Shown here in pieces: positions 1-8,707 of a stretch of DNA of 64,000 nucleotides. Below the pieces are notes generated by a model that worked only from the letters and a program-made list of their open reading frames with translations, was not told the origin of the DNA and did no database searches. The stretch's first letter is position 1, and each line of letters opens with the position of its first letter. The DNA lies in the NCBI GenBank assembly GCA_016713985.1, contig JADJOD010000004.1, positions 1-64,000 on the forward strand, given 5' to 3'. The position numbers were made by a program, and so were the translations under genes. Origin of the DNA: Lewinellaceae bacterium. Its GTDB lineage: Bacteria; Bacteroidota; Bacteroidia; Chitinophagales; Saprospiraceae.

Positions 1-296
1 ATATCCTCCTCCTATCCATCGTCATCGGCCTGTTTGTGGCCATGTTGTTTGTCAACCTGTACTTCCGGGCAAAGGTGTTGAAGGTATACGGCGTATTGGT
101 GCGCAACCGCGTACAATTCGGCGCAGCGCATATTTTTAACCGGCAAAAATTAGAAGAGGAGATTTTGCCCCGGTACCCGAAATTCCACAACGAGATCGAG
201 TCTTTTGTCCGGCATATGCGCTATTCGATTCGTATGGCTACCGTGTTGCTCGTGCTTATCACGGCATTCGGCGCTATCCTTATGTATTTTCGGTAA
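1..296 (+). CDS. Membrane protein, 3' end only
   Basis: The reading frame is open from the first bases of the window (codons from base 3) and ends with TAA at 294-296, so the 5' part lies outside. About 98 residues are visible: a hydrophobic stretch at the left edge (ILLLSIVIGLFVAMLF), a basic, charged loop of about 50 residues, and a second membrane segment at the very C-terminus (MATVLLVLITAFGAILMYF). The pattern is that of a small integral inner-membrane protein. I do not recognise the family. A GTG at 36 could be read as a start, but it falls inside the first membrane segment, so a real start further upstream is more likely. Confidence 0.6.
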   Translation, partial: ILLLSIVIGLFVAMLFVNLYFRAKVLKVYGVLVRNRVQFGAAHIFNRQKLEEEILPRYPKFHNEIESFVRHMRYSIRMATVLLVLITAFGAILMYFR

Positions 297-359
297 ATTC
301 AAGTTGTGAAAAGCACAGCGCAACAGCCGATAACCAATAATCAATAACGTAAAACCAAC

Positions 360-1346
360 ATGCGCATCGCCCTGCTCGGCGCCGGCCACCTCGGCAAAAT
401 CCACCTGAAATGTATCCTCGCCACCGAATGCTGGGAACTGGCCGGTTTTTACGACCCCGACGATAAAAATGCCGAATCGACGATCGCGCAATACGGCGCC
501 AAACGTTTTAAATCTTTGGAGAAACTGCTGGCCGAATGTGACGCCGTGGACATCGTGACTCCTACCCCCTCGCATTTCAAAATGGCGGCCAAAGCCGTGC
601 GGGCAGGCAAACACGTTTTTATCGAAAAACCCGTCACGGAGACGGTTTCCGAAGGGAAACGCCTGTTGCAACTCGTTGAAAAACAAGGGGTAAAAGTGCA
701 GGTTGGCCATGTCGAACGGTTCAATCCCGCTTTTCTGGCCCTGAAGGACATGGTGCTCAACCCCATGTTCATCGAAGGGCACCGGCTGGCCGCTTTCCAG
801 CCCCGTGGCACCGAAGTATCCGTCATTCTCGACCTGATGATCCACGACCTCGACCTCGTGTTGCACCTCGTCAAGTCGAAATTGACCAAAGTCAGCGCCA
901 GCGGCGTGGCCGTACTCAGCCATACACCCGACATCGCCAATGTGCGCCTCGAATTCGCCAACGGTTGCGTGGCCAACCTCACGGCCAGCCGCATTTCCAT
1001 GAAACAAATGCGCAAAATGCGCCTGTTTCAGCCCGACCACTACCTGAGCCTCGACTTTCTCGACAAAAACGCCCAGATCGTGCGCCTGTTCGCACAAGAC
1101 GCAACCAACCTGCCCCCGCAGGAGCAACTGATGGAATTCGAGACCAATGCCGGCAAAAAATGGCTGCACCTGCAAATGCCCGAAACGGCGCCTTTAAACG
1201 CCATCCAGCGCGAATTGGAAACCTTTCACGAAGCCATCGCCAGCGATACCCCGCCGGTAGTGACGCTCCGCGATGGCTTCGAGGCATTAAAACTGGCGCA
1301 CCGGATTTTGAAGGAGATCGAGGTACGGAAGCAGAAGTACGTGTAA
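360..1346 (+). CDS. Gfo/Idh/MocA family NAD(P)-dependent oxidoreductase
   Basis: Encodes 328 residues, the usual length for the family. The N-terminus MRIALLGAGHLGKIHLK is a Rossmann-type dinucleotide-binding motif (GAGHLG). The family signature EKPVTETVSEG around residue 100 carries the Lys of the EKP motif that contacts cofactor and substrate. The GHVERFNPAF segment follows, then the C-terminal alpha/beta domain. Family members oxidise or reduce sugars, inositols or related polyols, or reduce biliverdin; the substrate here cannot be told from sequence. Expected to be cytoplasmic, as there is no signal peptide. It sits 63 bp after the preceding membrane protein and is convergent with the alpha/beta hydrolase downstream. 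Confidence 0.9.
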   Translation: MRIALLGAGHLGKIHLKCILATECWELAGFYDPDDKNAESTIAQYGAKRFKSLEKLLAECDAVDIVTPTPSHFKMAAKAVRAGKHVFIEKPVTETVSEGKRLLQLVEKQGVKVQVGHVERFNPAFLALKDMVLNPMFIEGHRLAAFQPRGTEVSVILDLMIHDLDLVLHLVKSKLTKVSASGVAVLSHTPDIANVRLEFANGCVANLTASRISMKQMRKMRLFQPDHYLSLDFLDKNAQIVRLFAQDATNLPPQEQLMEFETNAGKKWLHLQMPETAPLNAIQRELETFHEAIASDTPPVVTLRDGFEALKLAHRILKEIEVRKQKYV

Positions 1347-1381
1347 AAACCTTTGTACTTTCGTGTGGAATAGACAGCCAC

Positions 1382-2225
1382 TCATTCAAATCGTTTCACG
1401 CCCTCTATTTTCCGGTACGGTTTTGTGAAAAAATCGGCGGTCACCGAGTTGAACAACTCCTTGTAAAAAGATGGGTGTTGCGTGCCCGGAATCGGGCAGA
1501 ATCCACAAGTAGGATTGCGGGATTGATTGTGCGATCAGCATCGTATGTTGCGGCAAAATGACGTCGTGGTCGCCGCCGATGACCAGCGTGGGGCATTGAA
1601 TTTTATTCAATTGTTTCGTGGTGATCTGCGGTTCGTACGAAAGCAGGCGCATCAGTTTCATCGCAGCCTTTGTTTCCGCCGTTTGTGGCATTTTTTCGAG
1701 GGATTTGTTGTACTGCATTACCATTCGATATACAAAAGGATCAACGGCGCTGGTGTCCGGCCAAAGGTTGGCGCCGGTGACGGCTAATTTTTTCACCTTT
1801 TCGGGGTGTCGCATGGCCAAAAGCAGTCCGTTGATGCCGCCGTCGCTCCAGCCGATCACGTAGCAGGAATTGAGTTTGAGTGTATCGAGCAGGGCGTTGA
1901 AGTCGTCGGCCATCATTTCATAACTCAGGGAATCGGCCGTGTCGACTGATTTTCCCTGGGCCCGGCTGTCCGCCAGGATCACCCGGTAATGTTGGGAGAA
2001 GTAGGGTATCTGATACTTGAAGTTATCGATGGAGCCGCCGTTGCCGTGGATAAAGACCAGCGGTTCGCCCTGACCGTAAGTTTCGTAATACATGTTAAAA
2101 CCGCGTGTTTTCACGTAGCGGCCTGCCTTGTCGTTTTTCCCGAACAAAGACGTGTCGGCTGCGGTGGATTGGGCGTGGAGTGTCTGACTCAGCAAAACGG
2201 CGAATAATACATAGAATGCTTTCAT
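1382..2225 (-). CDS. Secreted alpha/beta hydrolase (frame break near the C-terminus)
   Basis: Alpha/beta hydrolase fold enzyme with a signal peptide (MKAFYVLFAVLLSQTLHAQ). It shows the oxyanion-hole motif FIHGNGG, a nucleophile elbow GWSDGG (Ser), a late acid in GGDHDVI, and a catalytic His in DSGHATP. I start it at the ATG at 2225, because the open frame further upstream has no signal sequence and runs into a repeat. As read, the frame continues past the His into an atypical tail ending at 1386. Removing one base from the five-base A/T run at 1465-1469 gives a natural tail (FYKELFNSVTADFFTKPYRK) ending with TGA at 1382-1384, for a 280-residue protein. The original frame is therefore probably a one-base insertion error. 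The substrate is unknown. Confidence 0.85.
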
Positions 2226-2311
2226 TTCACAGAAGTTGAAAGGGTGGAAGAATGGGGTGCAAGATAGGTGGGCAAGCGTTTGTTTTGTCAACTTTATATC
2301 CGCGATGGAAC

Positions 2312-2434
2312 CCGTGCTGGCGCGAGGTTCCACCTCGTGCCCGTTATCTTTCGGGTTTTACCCGCTCTTACGGTATATGCCGGGCGAAGCCCGACTGATT
2401 GGTGGCACGAGGTAAAAATCTCGCTCCAGCATTC
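2312..2434. repeat. MITE-like dispersed repeat, copy 1
   Basis: A 123-bp intergenic element nearly identical to the one at 3913-4035. Its two ends are inverted repeats of about 26 bp: the left arm begins GCTGGCGCGAGGTTCCACC and the right arm reads back as the same sequence with a few mismatches. The interior holds a second short inverted pair around cgggcgaagcccg. It contains no coding capacity of its own, although it leaks into neighbouring open frames. Confidence 0.85.
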
Positions 2435-2441
2435 GGGAATG

Positions 2442-2500
2442 GAACACGGATGGCACAGATGAGACACGGATTTTCAATACGATCTGTGAAAATCCGTGTC
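2442..2500. repeat. Intergenic inverted repeat (acacggatttt arms)
   Basis: Immediately after repeat copy 1. Perfect 11-bp arms, acacggatttt at 2464-2474 and aaaatccgtgt at 2489-2499, enclose a 14-base loop and are preceded by a partial direct copy (aacacggatggcacagat). Together with copy 1 this fills most of the 458-bp gap between the hydrolase and the next gene. I see nothing else in the gap. Confidence 0.7.
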
Positions 2501-2683
2501 GCGCGCGAAGTATTTCGCCTCGCGTGTTACGATGCTGCCATGCCAATTGTGGTCAAATTTTACAGGAAGGAGTATGCCGGAAAAGAAAGGACGTAACGTA
2601 CGTTTGTTACCGGCAACAGTGTATTCACATTCGCCCTGCCTCTTTTGCCCTTTGTATCAAACACGTCAATAACCGAACAGGAC

Positions 2684-3193
2684 ATGAATAAACAGACTGA
2701 AGATATTAAACGACAATACCTCAAAGTATTCGGGGCTGCGATACTGTCTTTGGTGGCGGCTATTTATCTGGTTACGAGAAGTGATAAGCCAAGAGCGGAT
2801 TTTATCCATCAGTCGGGTGAAATCGTATATTTATCCCGAACAAATCCATTACAAAAAGGAAGTGAAGCCCGAGCCAAAGACATCTTTTTGGTGCTGAATA
2901 ATTACGACAGGGTTTTTGAATTGTTTACGGGGACGGAAACCGGCGATTTCAGCCCCAGGGTAAACCGGCTGGCAGAACTCCGGGCCGGGGATAACGTGGA
3001 TATTTACTTTGAAGAAAACAAAAAATCCGCATCACAACCATCCAACCGACTGCTTCAGTATTTGGATAAAAACGGAGAACTCATTTACCGCAGAAGTAAC
3101 GCTGACCAGCAGGTGGGGTATTTTATCATCGGATGTAGCGGACTCCTGTTCATCCTGGGAATATACCTCCGGGTGAAACCGGTTAAATCATGA
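2684..3193 (+). CDS. Hypothetical two-TM membrane protein
   Basis: Encodes 169 residues from the ATG at 2684 (MNKQTEDIKRQYLKVFG). The open frame reaches back to 2645, but the extra residues have no hydrophobic or conserved character. One membrane segment lies near the N-terminus (FGAAILSLVAAIYLV) and one at the C-terminus (YFIIGCSGLLFILGIYL). Between them is a soluble domain of about 100 residues, with a likely beta-rich core (GEIVYLSRTN, DIFLVLNNYDRVFEL, AGDNVDIYFEEN). This is reminiscent of membrane proteins with a small extracytoplasmic domain, but I cannot assign a family. It lies 31 bp upstream of the next gene on the same strand, so they may be co-transcribed. Confidence 0.7.
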   Translation: MNKQTEDIKRQYLKVFGAAILSLVAAIYLVTRSDKPRADFIHQSGEIVYLSRTNPLQKGSEARAKDIFLVLNNYDRVFELFTGTETGDFSPRVNRLAELRAGDNVDIYFEENKKSASQPSNRLLQYLDKNGELIYRRSNADQQVGYFIIGCSGLLFILGIYLRVKPVKS

Positions 3194-3224
3194 ATACCCG
3201 ACACCTGCGACCAACAAATTAACC

Positions 3225-3890
3225 ATGATACGACTTCTGACAGTGGCCGCCTTGTTACTTTTTGCGGAATATACCACCGGGCAAAAACTAAATATTAAAT
3301 CTGTCGTCGAAAAATTGAACGCAGGGCAGGCGCCTGTCGCTTCGGATTTCGGGTTCACATCATACCGCATCGATACAAAAGCCGATTCCATTTCTTTTTA
3401 CACTTATCAGAAACCGAATACCCTCCCGAACTCCGTTTATATTGTATTGCCGGGCTCCAATGCGGAGCATATATATACGTATCACAAAGAAAAGGACGGC
3501 GGTTACTGGTTCAGTTCGCTGACGAGTTTTGACTTTTCCTATCTGCCCGACAATTACCTGTTGGTGATCGTGGCCAACCCGGATGCCCGGGAATTTACGT
3601 ACGGTTATTCCAATAAACGCTGGGCTTCGTTTTCCGAACCACCCATCCAGAGCCTGGTGAAACTCAAAATACCGATCTTTCAGGTACACGGCGCCAATGA
3701 TGACATGACGCCGCTGGAAAGCGCCTATATCGTACCCCTGGAATTTGCCCGTTTGCAAAAAAACAACCTCACTTTTAGGGTTTACACGAACTGCAACCAT
3801 TCTCTCATCGAAAATACAAAAGACGGGCAGGAAATTAATCACATGGCGTCGATGATGAAGGACTTTTTTGACTGGGTGGCAAAGCATTGA
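3225..3890 (+). CDS. Secreted alpha/beta-hydrolase-like protein
   Basis: Encodes 221 residues with a signal peptide (MIRLLTVAALLLFAEYTTGQ). The C-terminal half looks like the end of an alpha/beta hydrolase or esterase: IPIFQVHGANDDMTPLESA matches the strand-acid motif of dienelactone-hydrolase/phospholipase-type folds, and NCNHSLIEN would supply the catalytic His. I do not see a clear GxSxG nucleophile elbow. The segment where it should lie reads NPDAREFTYGYSNKRWASF, so the protein may be a degenerate or non-catalytic member. Expected to be periplasmic or exported. It shares orientation with the small membrane protein just upstream. Confidence 0.65.
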   Translation: MIRLLTVAALLLFAEYTTGQKLNIKSVVEKLNAGQAPVASDFGFTSYRIDTKADSISFYTYQKPNTLPNSVYIVLPGSNAEHIYTYHKEKDGGYWFSSLTSFDFSYLPDNYLLVIVANPDAREFTYGYSNKRWASFSEPPIQSLVKLKIPIFQVHGANDDMTPLESAYIVPLEFARLQKNNLTFRVYTNCNHSLIENTKDGQEINHMASMMKDFFDWVAKH

Positions 3891-3912
3891 CAGATCCCCG
3901 CTCGCGCGAAGG

Positions 3913-4035
3913 CCGGTGCTGGCGCGAGGTTCCACCTCGTGCCCGTTATCTTTCGGGTTTTACCCGCTTTTACGGTATATGCCGGGCGAAGCCCGACTGA
4001 TTGGTGGCACGAGGTAAAACCTCTCGCCAGCATTC
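3913..4035. repeat. MITE-like dispersed repeat, copy 2
   Basis: Second copy of the 123-bp element at 2312-2434, in the same orientation and differing at only a few positions. It begins 23 bp after the preceding stop codon and has the same 26-bp terminal inverted repeats (left GCTGGCGCGAGG, right CCTCTCGCCAGC). No target duplication is obvious. Confidence 0.85.
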
Positions 4036-4103
4036 ATATGTTTTGTTTTGGACTGCCGTTGCTTTTGACAGCCTCACACCAGCCGCCCCACCACTAAGTA
4101 TCC

Positions 4104-4570
4104 ATGTCCTGACACCCAAAAAACGTCTGCAAACACTTTTTTTTCTTATCCCGACACCAAAAAAACATGTCCCGACATCTTTTTTACATGTCCGGACACC
4201 AAAAAAACGTCAGGCGATACCTTTTTTTCCTGTCCCGACACCAAAAAAACATGTCCCGACACCTTTTTTACATGTCCCGACACCAAAAAAACGTCAGGCG
4301 ATACCTTTTTTTCCTGTCCCGACACCAAAAAAACATGTCCCGACACCTTTTTTACATGTCCCGACACCAAAAAAACGTCAGGCGATACCTTTTTTTCCTG
4401 TCCCGACACCAAAAAAACATGTCCCGACACCTTTTTTACATGTCCCGACACCAAAAAAACGTCAGGCGATACCTTTTTTTCCTGTCTCTTTTTTCCCTGT
4501 CCCGACACCAAAAAAACATGTCCCGACACCCGACACCTTTTTTACCTGTCCCGACACCAAAAAAACGTGT
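4104..4570. repeat. 84-bp tandem array built from 21-bp A-tract/T-tract units
   Basis: The unit is 84 bp and consists of four 21-bp subunits: cccgacaccaaaaaaacatgt, then cccgacacctttttt plus acatgt, then cccgacaccaaaaaaac plus gtca, then ggcgataccttttttt plus cctgt. The aaaaaaacatgt landmark ends at 4170, 4254, 4338 and 4422 (period exactly 84), then at 4521 after a 15-base insertion. The edges are degenerate. A7 and T6-T7 tracts alternate every 21 bp, about two helical turns. Because 84 and 21 are multiples of three, several frames on both strands stay open through it. It fills most of the gap before the permease gene. Confidence 0.95.
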
Positions 4571-4727
4571 TCGCCGGGCCAATTCATATGCCACCGCCAA
4601 GTATATTCGGGCATCTATTTCTGACTTTCATAGAGTGCACATACACGCAGGTATAAATTGCTGTATCCGCCCGTGCGCTCCGCTTATTTTGCCGGCGCTT
4701 TTTTCCATGTACAAGAACCATCGCATC

Positions 4728-7181
4728 ATGCAGAACAATTACATCAAACTCGCTTTGCGCAACCTCGGCAAAAACAGAAAATATACCCTCATCAACCTGA
4801 TCGGAATGACGGTGGGTATGGCCTGCTGCTTTCTGATCATCACCTACCTGCGATACGAGCGAAACTTCGACACCTTTTTCCCGAAAGGAGATCGCCTGTA
4901 CCGCATTCACTACCACGCAGATTTTGCCGGCGAACCACTCGACCTCAACCGGGTGCCGGCGCCCATCGGTCCGGCCATGCCCGATTATTTTCCGCAGGTG
5001 GAGTCTGTGGCACGGCTGTTTCCACGCAGCGTCAGCGTACGTGATCCGAAGAGCGACCGGCAGTTCGAGATGGAAAACACCCTGTTCGCCGATAGCACGA
5101 CGCAGGAGGTACTGGGCCTGGATTTTTTGCAGGGCGACCCTGCTACCGCGCTCGACGCGCCTTTTTCCGCAGTATTGACCGATGAAACGGCCAGGAGATT
5201 GTTCGGCGACGAAAATGCGATGGGCCGGCAGTTGCGCGTGGCCAACGAGGCGGTTTTTACCGTTAGCGGGGTGGTCCGGCGATTGCCGCACCAGTCGCAC
5301 TTAGAATTCGACCTGTTGCTGCCTTTTCGCAACATCCCCGACGCGGAGCCGGTGTCCGCGCGCAACAGTGTACGCAATGCCCTGACAGCCAACTGGTTGG
5401 CTTCCTACACCTACACCTATGTGATCCTGAAAAACGGCGCAACACCCGGCGCGGTCGATGCCCTGTTTTCCGGATTTATAAAAAAACACGGGCACGCGCA
5501 GTTTGTGGACAAACAAAAATTCAGCTTGTTCCGGGTGCGCGACATCCACCAGCACAGCAACGTTACCGATGAGGTGACAGCGACGGCCAACCCGGCTTAT
5601 TTGCGGATTTTCGGCATCGTCGGTTTTTTGGTTTTGCTTATTGCGGTGATCAATTTTGTCAACCTCTCGACGGCGGTGTACCTCGACCGCACGAAAGAAG
5701 TGGCCGTGCGCAAAGCATTGGGCGCCAGTCGCACCACGTTAGTCGGGCAGTTTCTGACCGAAACCATGCTGTTGAGTTTTGGCGCGTTTTTGCCCGCCCT
5801 GGCCCTGCTTTTTGTGCTGATCCCGCTGTTTAACGCACAAAACGACAAGTTCATCACCTTCCACTTGGTGCACGACTGGCCGCTCACGCTGTCGTTTACC
5901 GGAATTTTTTTGCTGACAGGTCTGCTCGCGGGGGTATATCCGGCGTTGTTCGCCAGCCGGTTCCGCCCCGTTGAAGTGTTCCAAAAAAACAGTCCCGTAG
6001 GCGCAGGCGGCGGCAGGCAATGGCTGCGCAAGTCACTGATTACCTTGCAGTTTGCGGTCAGTATCGCGCTGTTGTGTGGTACCCTCATCATGTTGTCACA
6101 ACTGCGCTACTGGCAAAACATGCCGCTGGGTTTCGACGCGGAGCAGGTGATTTCGGTGCCCTTGTCGAGCGCCAACATCAATTCCGCCTTTTCGCCGGGT
6201 GATTCCACCCTGCGCCGGCGGATGAACGCTTTTGACGAACTACTGCTGCAAAATCCGGGCATCGCGGAAGTAACCCTGGCCTCTTCGATGCCGGGTTTCG
6301 GCGCGCCGTTGTTCCCGGTCAGCACCGATAAGATCCGGCTGGAAGACAACGTGTTTCTCACCGGCATTTCCGTGGATTACGACTTTGCGGAGACCTTCAA
6401 ATTAAAAATATTAGCCGGGCGTGACTTTGACAAATCCTACGGTACCGACCACCTGAACAGCGTGATTCTGAACGAAATGGCCGTTAAAACCCTCGGCTGG
6501 AGTTCACCGGAGGAGGCCATCGGGCAAAACGTGACCCGGGGAGGGCGGCAGGTGAGCAAAGTGGTGGGAGTGGTCAATAATTTCAACACCGCCGGGTTGC
6601 AAACAGCCCTCAATCCCGTGCTCTTAGACGTGGCGCCGGGCACCTTCACCGCATTTGCCATCCGGCTGAAAAGCAAAAACACCCAGGCCGTCACTGCCGA
6701 CATCGAGAAGTTGTGGCGGCAGTTTTTCCCGGAAAAGGCCTTCGAATACACCTTCCTGAACGACGCCCTGCAGGAAGGTTACGAGCAGGAATCACGTCTG
6801 ATGCAACTGAGCGGCGACTTCGCGGGCATCGCCATCGTGCTGGCCTGTTTCGGCCTGTTCGGCCTGGTGGATTTTACCGTCCGGCACCGCCGCAAAGAGA
6901 TCGGCGTACGGAAAGTACTCGGCGCCACGGTTGTTTCGGTGGTCGGGCTGCTGAGCCTGGACTTTTTAAAACTTGTTTTGGTCGCACTGGTGATCGCCAC
7001 TCCGGTGGCCTACTGGGGCATGAACCATTGGCTTGCCGACTTCGCCTATCGCATTGACATTCCCTGGTACATCTTTGCCATCGCCGGAGGGGCCGCCGCC
7101 GTGGTGGCGTTCCTGACGGTTGCGGGGCAAACGGTGCGGGCGGCAGTGGCGAATCCGGTGCAGTCGTTGCGGAGTGAGTGA
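4728..7181 (+). CDS. MacB/FtsX-type ABC transporter permease
   Basis: Encodes 817 residues, the normal size for the two-module permeases common in Bacteroidota. From the ATG at 4728 the protein begins MQNNYIKLALRNLGKNRKYT, the typical start of this family, followed by the first membrane helix and a MacB periplasmic core domain. An FtsX domain with three helices follows at about residues 285-420 (VGFLVLLIAVINFVNLST, then KEVAVRKALGAS). A second periplasmic domain and a second FtsX domain close the protein (KEIGVRKVLGAT near residue 725). It would work with a separate MacB-like ATPase, exporting a substrate or coupling to the outer membrane; no ATPase gene is adjacent. The open frame extends upstream without a stop into the tandem array. 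I reject that extension as fortuitous. Confidence 0.9.
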   Translation: MQNNYIKLALRNLGKNRKYTLINLIGMTVGMACCFLIITYLRYERNFDTFFPKGDRLYRIHYHADFAGEPLDLNRVPAPIGPAMPDYFPQVESVARLFPRSVSVRDPKSDRQFEMENTLFADSTTQEVLGLDFLQGDPATALDAPFSAVLTDETARRLFGDENAMGRQLRVANEAVFTVSGVVRRLPHQSHLEFDLLLPFRNIPDAEPVSARNSVRNALTANWLASYTYTYVILKNGATPGAVDALFSGFIKKHGHAQFVDKQKFSLFRVRDIHQHSNVTDEVTATANPAYLRIFGIVGFLVLLIAVINFVNLSTAVYLDRTKEVAVRKALGASRTTLVGQFLTETMLLSFGAFLPALALLFVLIPLFNAQNDKFITFHLVHDWPLTLSFTGIFLLTGLLAGVYPALFASRFRPVEVFQKNSPVGAGGGRQWLRKSLITLQFAVSIALLCGTLIMLSQLRYWQNMPLGFDAEQVISVPLSSANINSAFSPGDSTLRRRMNAFDELLLQNPGIAEVTLASSMPGFGAPLFPVSTDKIRLEDNVFLTGISVDYDFAETFKLKILAGRDFDKSYGTDHLNSVILNEMAVKTLGWSSPEEAIGQNVTRGGRQVSKVVGVVNNFNTAGLQTALNPVLLDVAPGTFTAFAIRLKSKNTQAVTADIEKLWRQFFPEKAFEYTFLNDALQEGYEQESRLMQLSGDFAGIAIVLACFGLFGLVDFTVRHRRKEIGVRKVLGATVVSVVGLLSLDFLKLVLVALVIATPVAYWGMNHWLADFAYRIDIPWYIFAIAGGAAAVVAFLTVAGQTVRAAVANPVQSLRSE

Positions 7182-7190
7182 ACGGCGACT

Positions 7191-8507
7191 TTAACCCATA
7201 GCGGGGTCCTTCACTGACTCGTTTGGCAGTGTTACCCGCAGTTTCATCAGAATATTTTGCCGGCGTTCGAGCACCACCACTTCATAGGGTGCAATCCGGA
7301 ATGCGTCATTACTGAGCGGGATACGTCCGAAACGATTGAGTACCAGTCCGTTGAGGGTATTGTATTGTTTGTTTTCCGGAAAAGGCATCGGCAGGAAATG
7401 GTTGATTTCGTGCAGGGGTGCAATACCCGATACATCGAAAGATCCGTCGTCGTTGGCCGTTACGTGGGCCACTTCGTCGTCGTATTCGTCCTGGATTTCA
7501 CCAACTAATTCTTCCAGAATGTCTTCCATGGCGATCAGACCTTCGGTGCCGCCGTATTCGTCGATCACGATGCCGACGTGTATTTTTTTGCTTTGAAAAT
7601 CCTTTAAAACCCGGTTCAGCCGGGCCGAGTTGTACACGTAGTGCACCGGGCGCATCAGGTCCTTCAAATTCCAGTCTTCTCCCAGGGTATTCGCTTTGAA
7701 AATATCTTTTGCAAACACGATGCCGAGCACGGTGTCGATATCTTCTTCGTACACGGGGATTCGGGAGTAGCCGTTTTCTATCACCGCGCGGAGGACTTCT
7801 TCACGCGGGGTGTCCACTTCGAGGGCAACCATATTTTTGCGGGGCACCATCACCTGCTGGGCGGTCAGTTCCGGAAAATCGAAGGCGTTCTGGATGATCT
7901 GGAAATTGTCTTCCTTGATCGCGCCGCTGGCCTGGCTCTGGCGCATAAGCAACCGCAATTCCTCCGTGCTATGCGCTTCGTGTTCATCGGCGTGCTGGAT
8001 GCCGATCATTCGCAGGATACGGTTGGCCAAACCGTTGAGCAGCCAGATAAAAGGCCGGAAAATGATAAAAAAGGCCCGCATCGGCAGGGACACGGCCAGA
8101 GACGTTTCTTCGGGTTTGCGGATGGCGATGGATTTGGGCGCCAGTTCGCCGAAAACGATATGTAACACCGTAATGAGCGCAAAAGCAACCGGCAATGCAA
8201 TTTTATGCGCCAGGTCGTCCGGCATATCCAGTCCGACGAGGTGAAAAAATGCGATGAGCAGTTTGGATACCACCGGCTCGCCGATCCAGCCCAGGCCGAG
8301 GCTGGCGAGTGTGATGCCGAGTTGAGTGGCAGACAGGTAAGCATCGAGGTTATTGAGCATGTTTTGCGCCAGCTTAGCCACCTGGCTGCCTTTTTGCGCC
8401 CGCAACTCGATTTGTGAATACCGCACCTTGACGATGGCGAATTCGGCGGCCACAAAAAAACCATTCAGAAAAACGAGGAAAAACGTGATCAGTATGTCGA
8501 ACGCCAT
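7191..8507 (-). CDS. CNNM/CorC-family transporter-like protein (DUF21-CBS-CorC)
   Basis: Encodes 438 residues from the ATG at 8507 (MAFDILITFFLVFLNGFFVAAEFA). The order is that of the HlyC/CorC (TlyC) family. First comes an N-terminal DUF21 membrane domain with four hydrophobic segments. Then comes a CBS-pair domain (MVPRKNMVALEVDTPREEV, GYSRIPVYEEDIDTVLGIV, then a second CBS with VGIVIDEYGGTEGLIAMED). Last is a C-terminal CorC domain (YNTLNGLVLNRFGRIP). Family members are implicated in Mg2+/Co2+ efflux and membrane stress tolerance. It is convergent with the permease gene, with a 9-bp gap, and divergent from the GH13 gene. Confidence 0.92.
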   Translation of the reverse strand: MAFDILITFFLVFLNGFFVAAEFAIVKVRYSQIELRAQKGSQVAKLAQNMLNNLDAYLSATQLGITLASLGLGWIGEPVVSKLLIAFFHLVGLDMPDDLAHKIALPVAFALITVLHIVFGELAPKSIAIRKPEETSLAVSLPMRAFFIIFRPFIWLLNGLANRILRMIGIQHADEHEAHSTEELRLLMRQSQASGAIKEDNFQIIQNAFDFPELTAQQVMVPRKNMVALEVDTPREEVLRAVIENGYSRIPVYEEDIDTVLGIVFAKDIFKANTLGEDWNLKDLMRPVHYVYNSARLNRVLKDFQSKKIHVGIVIDEYGGTEGLIAMEDILEELVGEIQDEYDDEVAHVTANDDGSFDVSGIAPLHEINHFLPMPFPENKQYNTLNGLVLNRFGRIPLSNDAFRIAPYEVVVLERRQNILMKLRVTLPNESVKDPAMG

Positions 8508-8592
8508 ATGGGGAGAGGATTTGATTGAACTGGATACAAAAGACCGGATACCGTCGGGTGTGCCCAGCGCCGGAATAAAGTTTGCCGGCGCA

Positions 8593-8600
8593 CAAATGTA
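8593..8600 (-). promoter_or_regulatory. Candidate -7 box (TACATTTG) for the CorC-family gene
   Basis: Reading the minus strand, caaatgta becomes TACATTTG, an exact match to the Bacteroidota -7 consensus TAnnTTTG. It lies 86 bp upstream of the ATG at 8507. No clean TTG-type -33 box is visible at the expected spacing. Confidence 0.5.
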
Positions 8601-8646
8601 CAACGACCCGGCGTATTGAATTATATGCCACTTTCAAGGGCTTTGC

Positions 8647-8654
8647 TACATTTG
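8647..8654 (+). promoter_or_regulatory. Candidate -7 box (TACATTTG) for the GH13 gene
   Basis: TACATTTG on the plus strand exactly matches TAnnTTTG and lies 53 bp before the proposed GTG start at 8708. It is 46 bp from the opposing copy at 8593-8600, giving a compact divergent promoter region. Confidence 0.5.
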
Positions 8655-8707
8655 TCCGTGCCGTACACAAGCGGCGCCGATACCTCCACAGCAAAAAAAA
8701 TTCAACC

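Noticed and set aside
150..1175. 341-codon minus-strand open frame opposite the oxidoreductase
   Set aside because: The plus strand encodes a clear Gfo/Idh/MocA enzyme; the minus frame is a Phe/His/Gly-rich shadow.
4104..4570. CRISPR array
   Set aside because: There are no unique spacers; every unit is the same 84-bp sequence. No cas genes are nearby.
4167..4727. N-terminal extension of the FtsX permease through the tandem array
   Set aside because: The frame is open only because the 84-bp and 21-bp units are multiples of three. The family N-terminus begins at 4728, and the extension is low-complexity repeat text.
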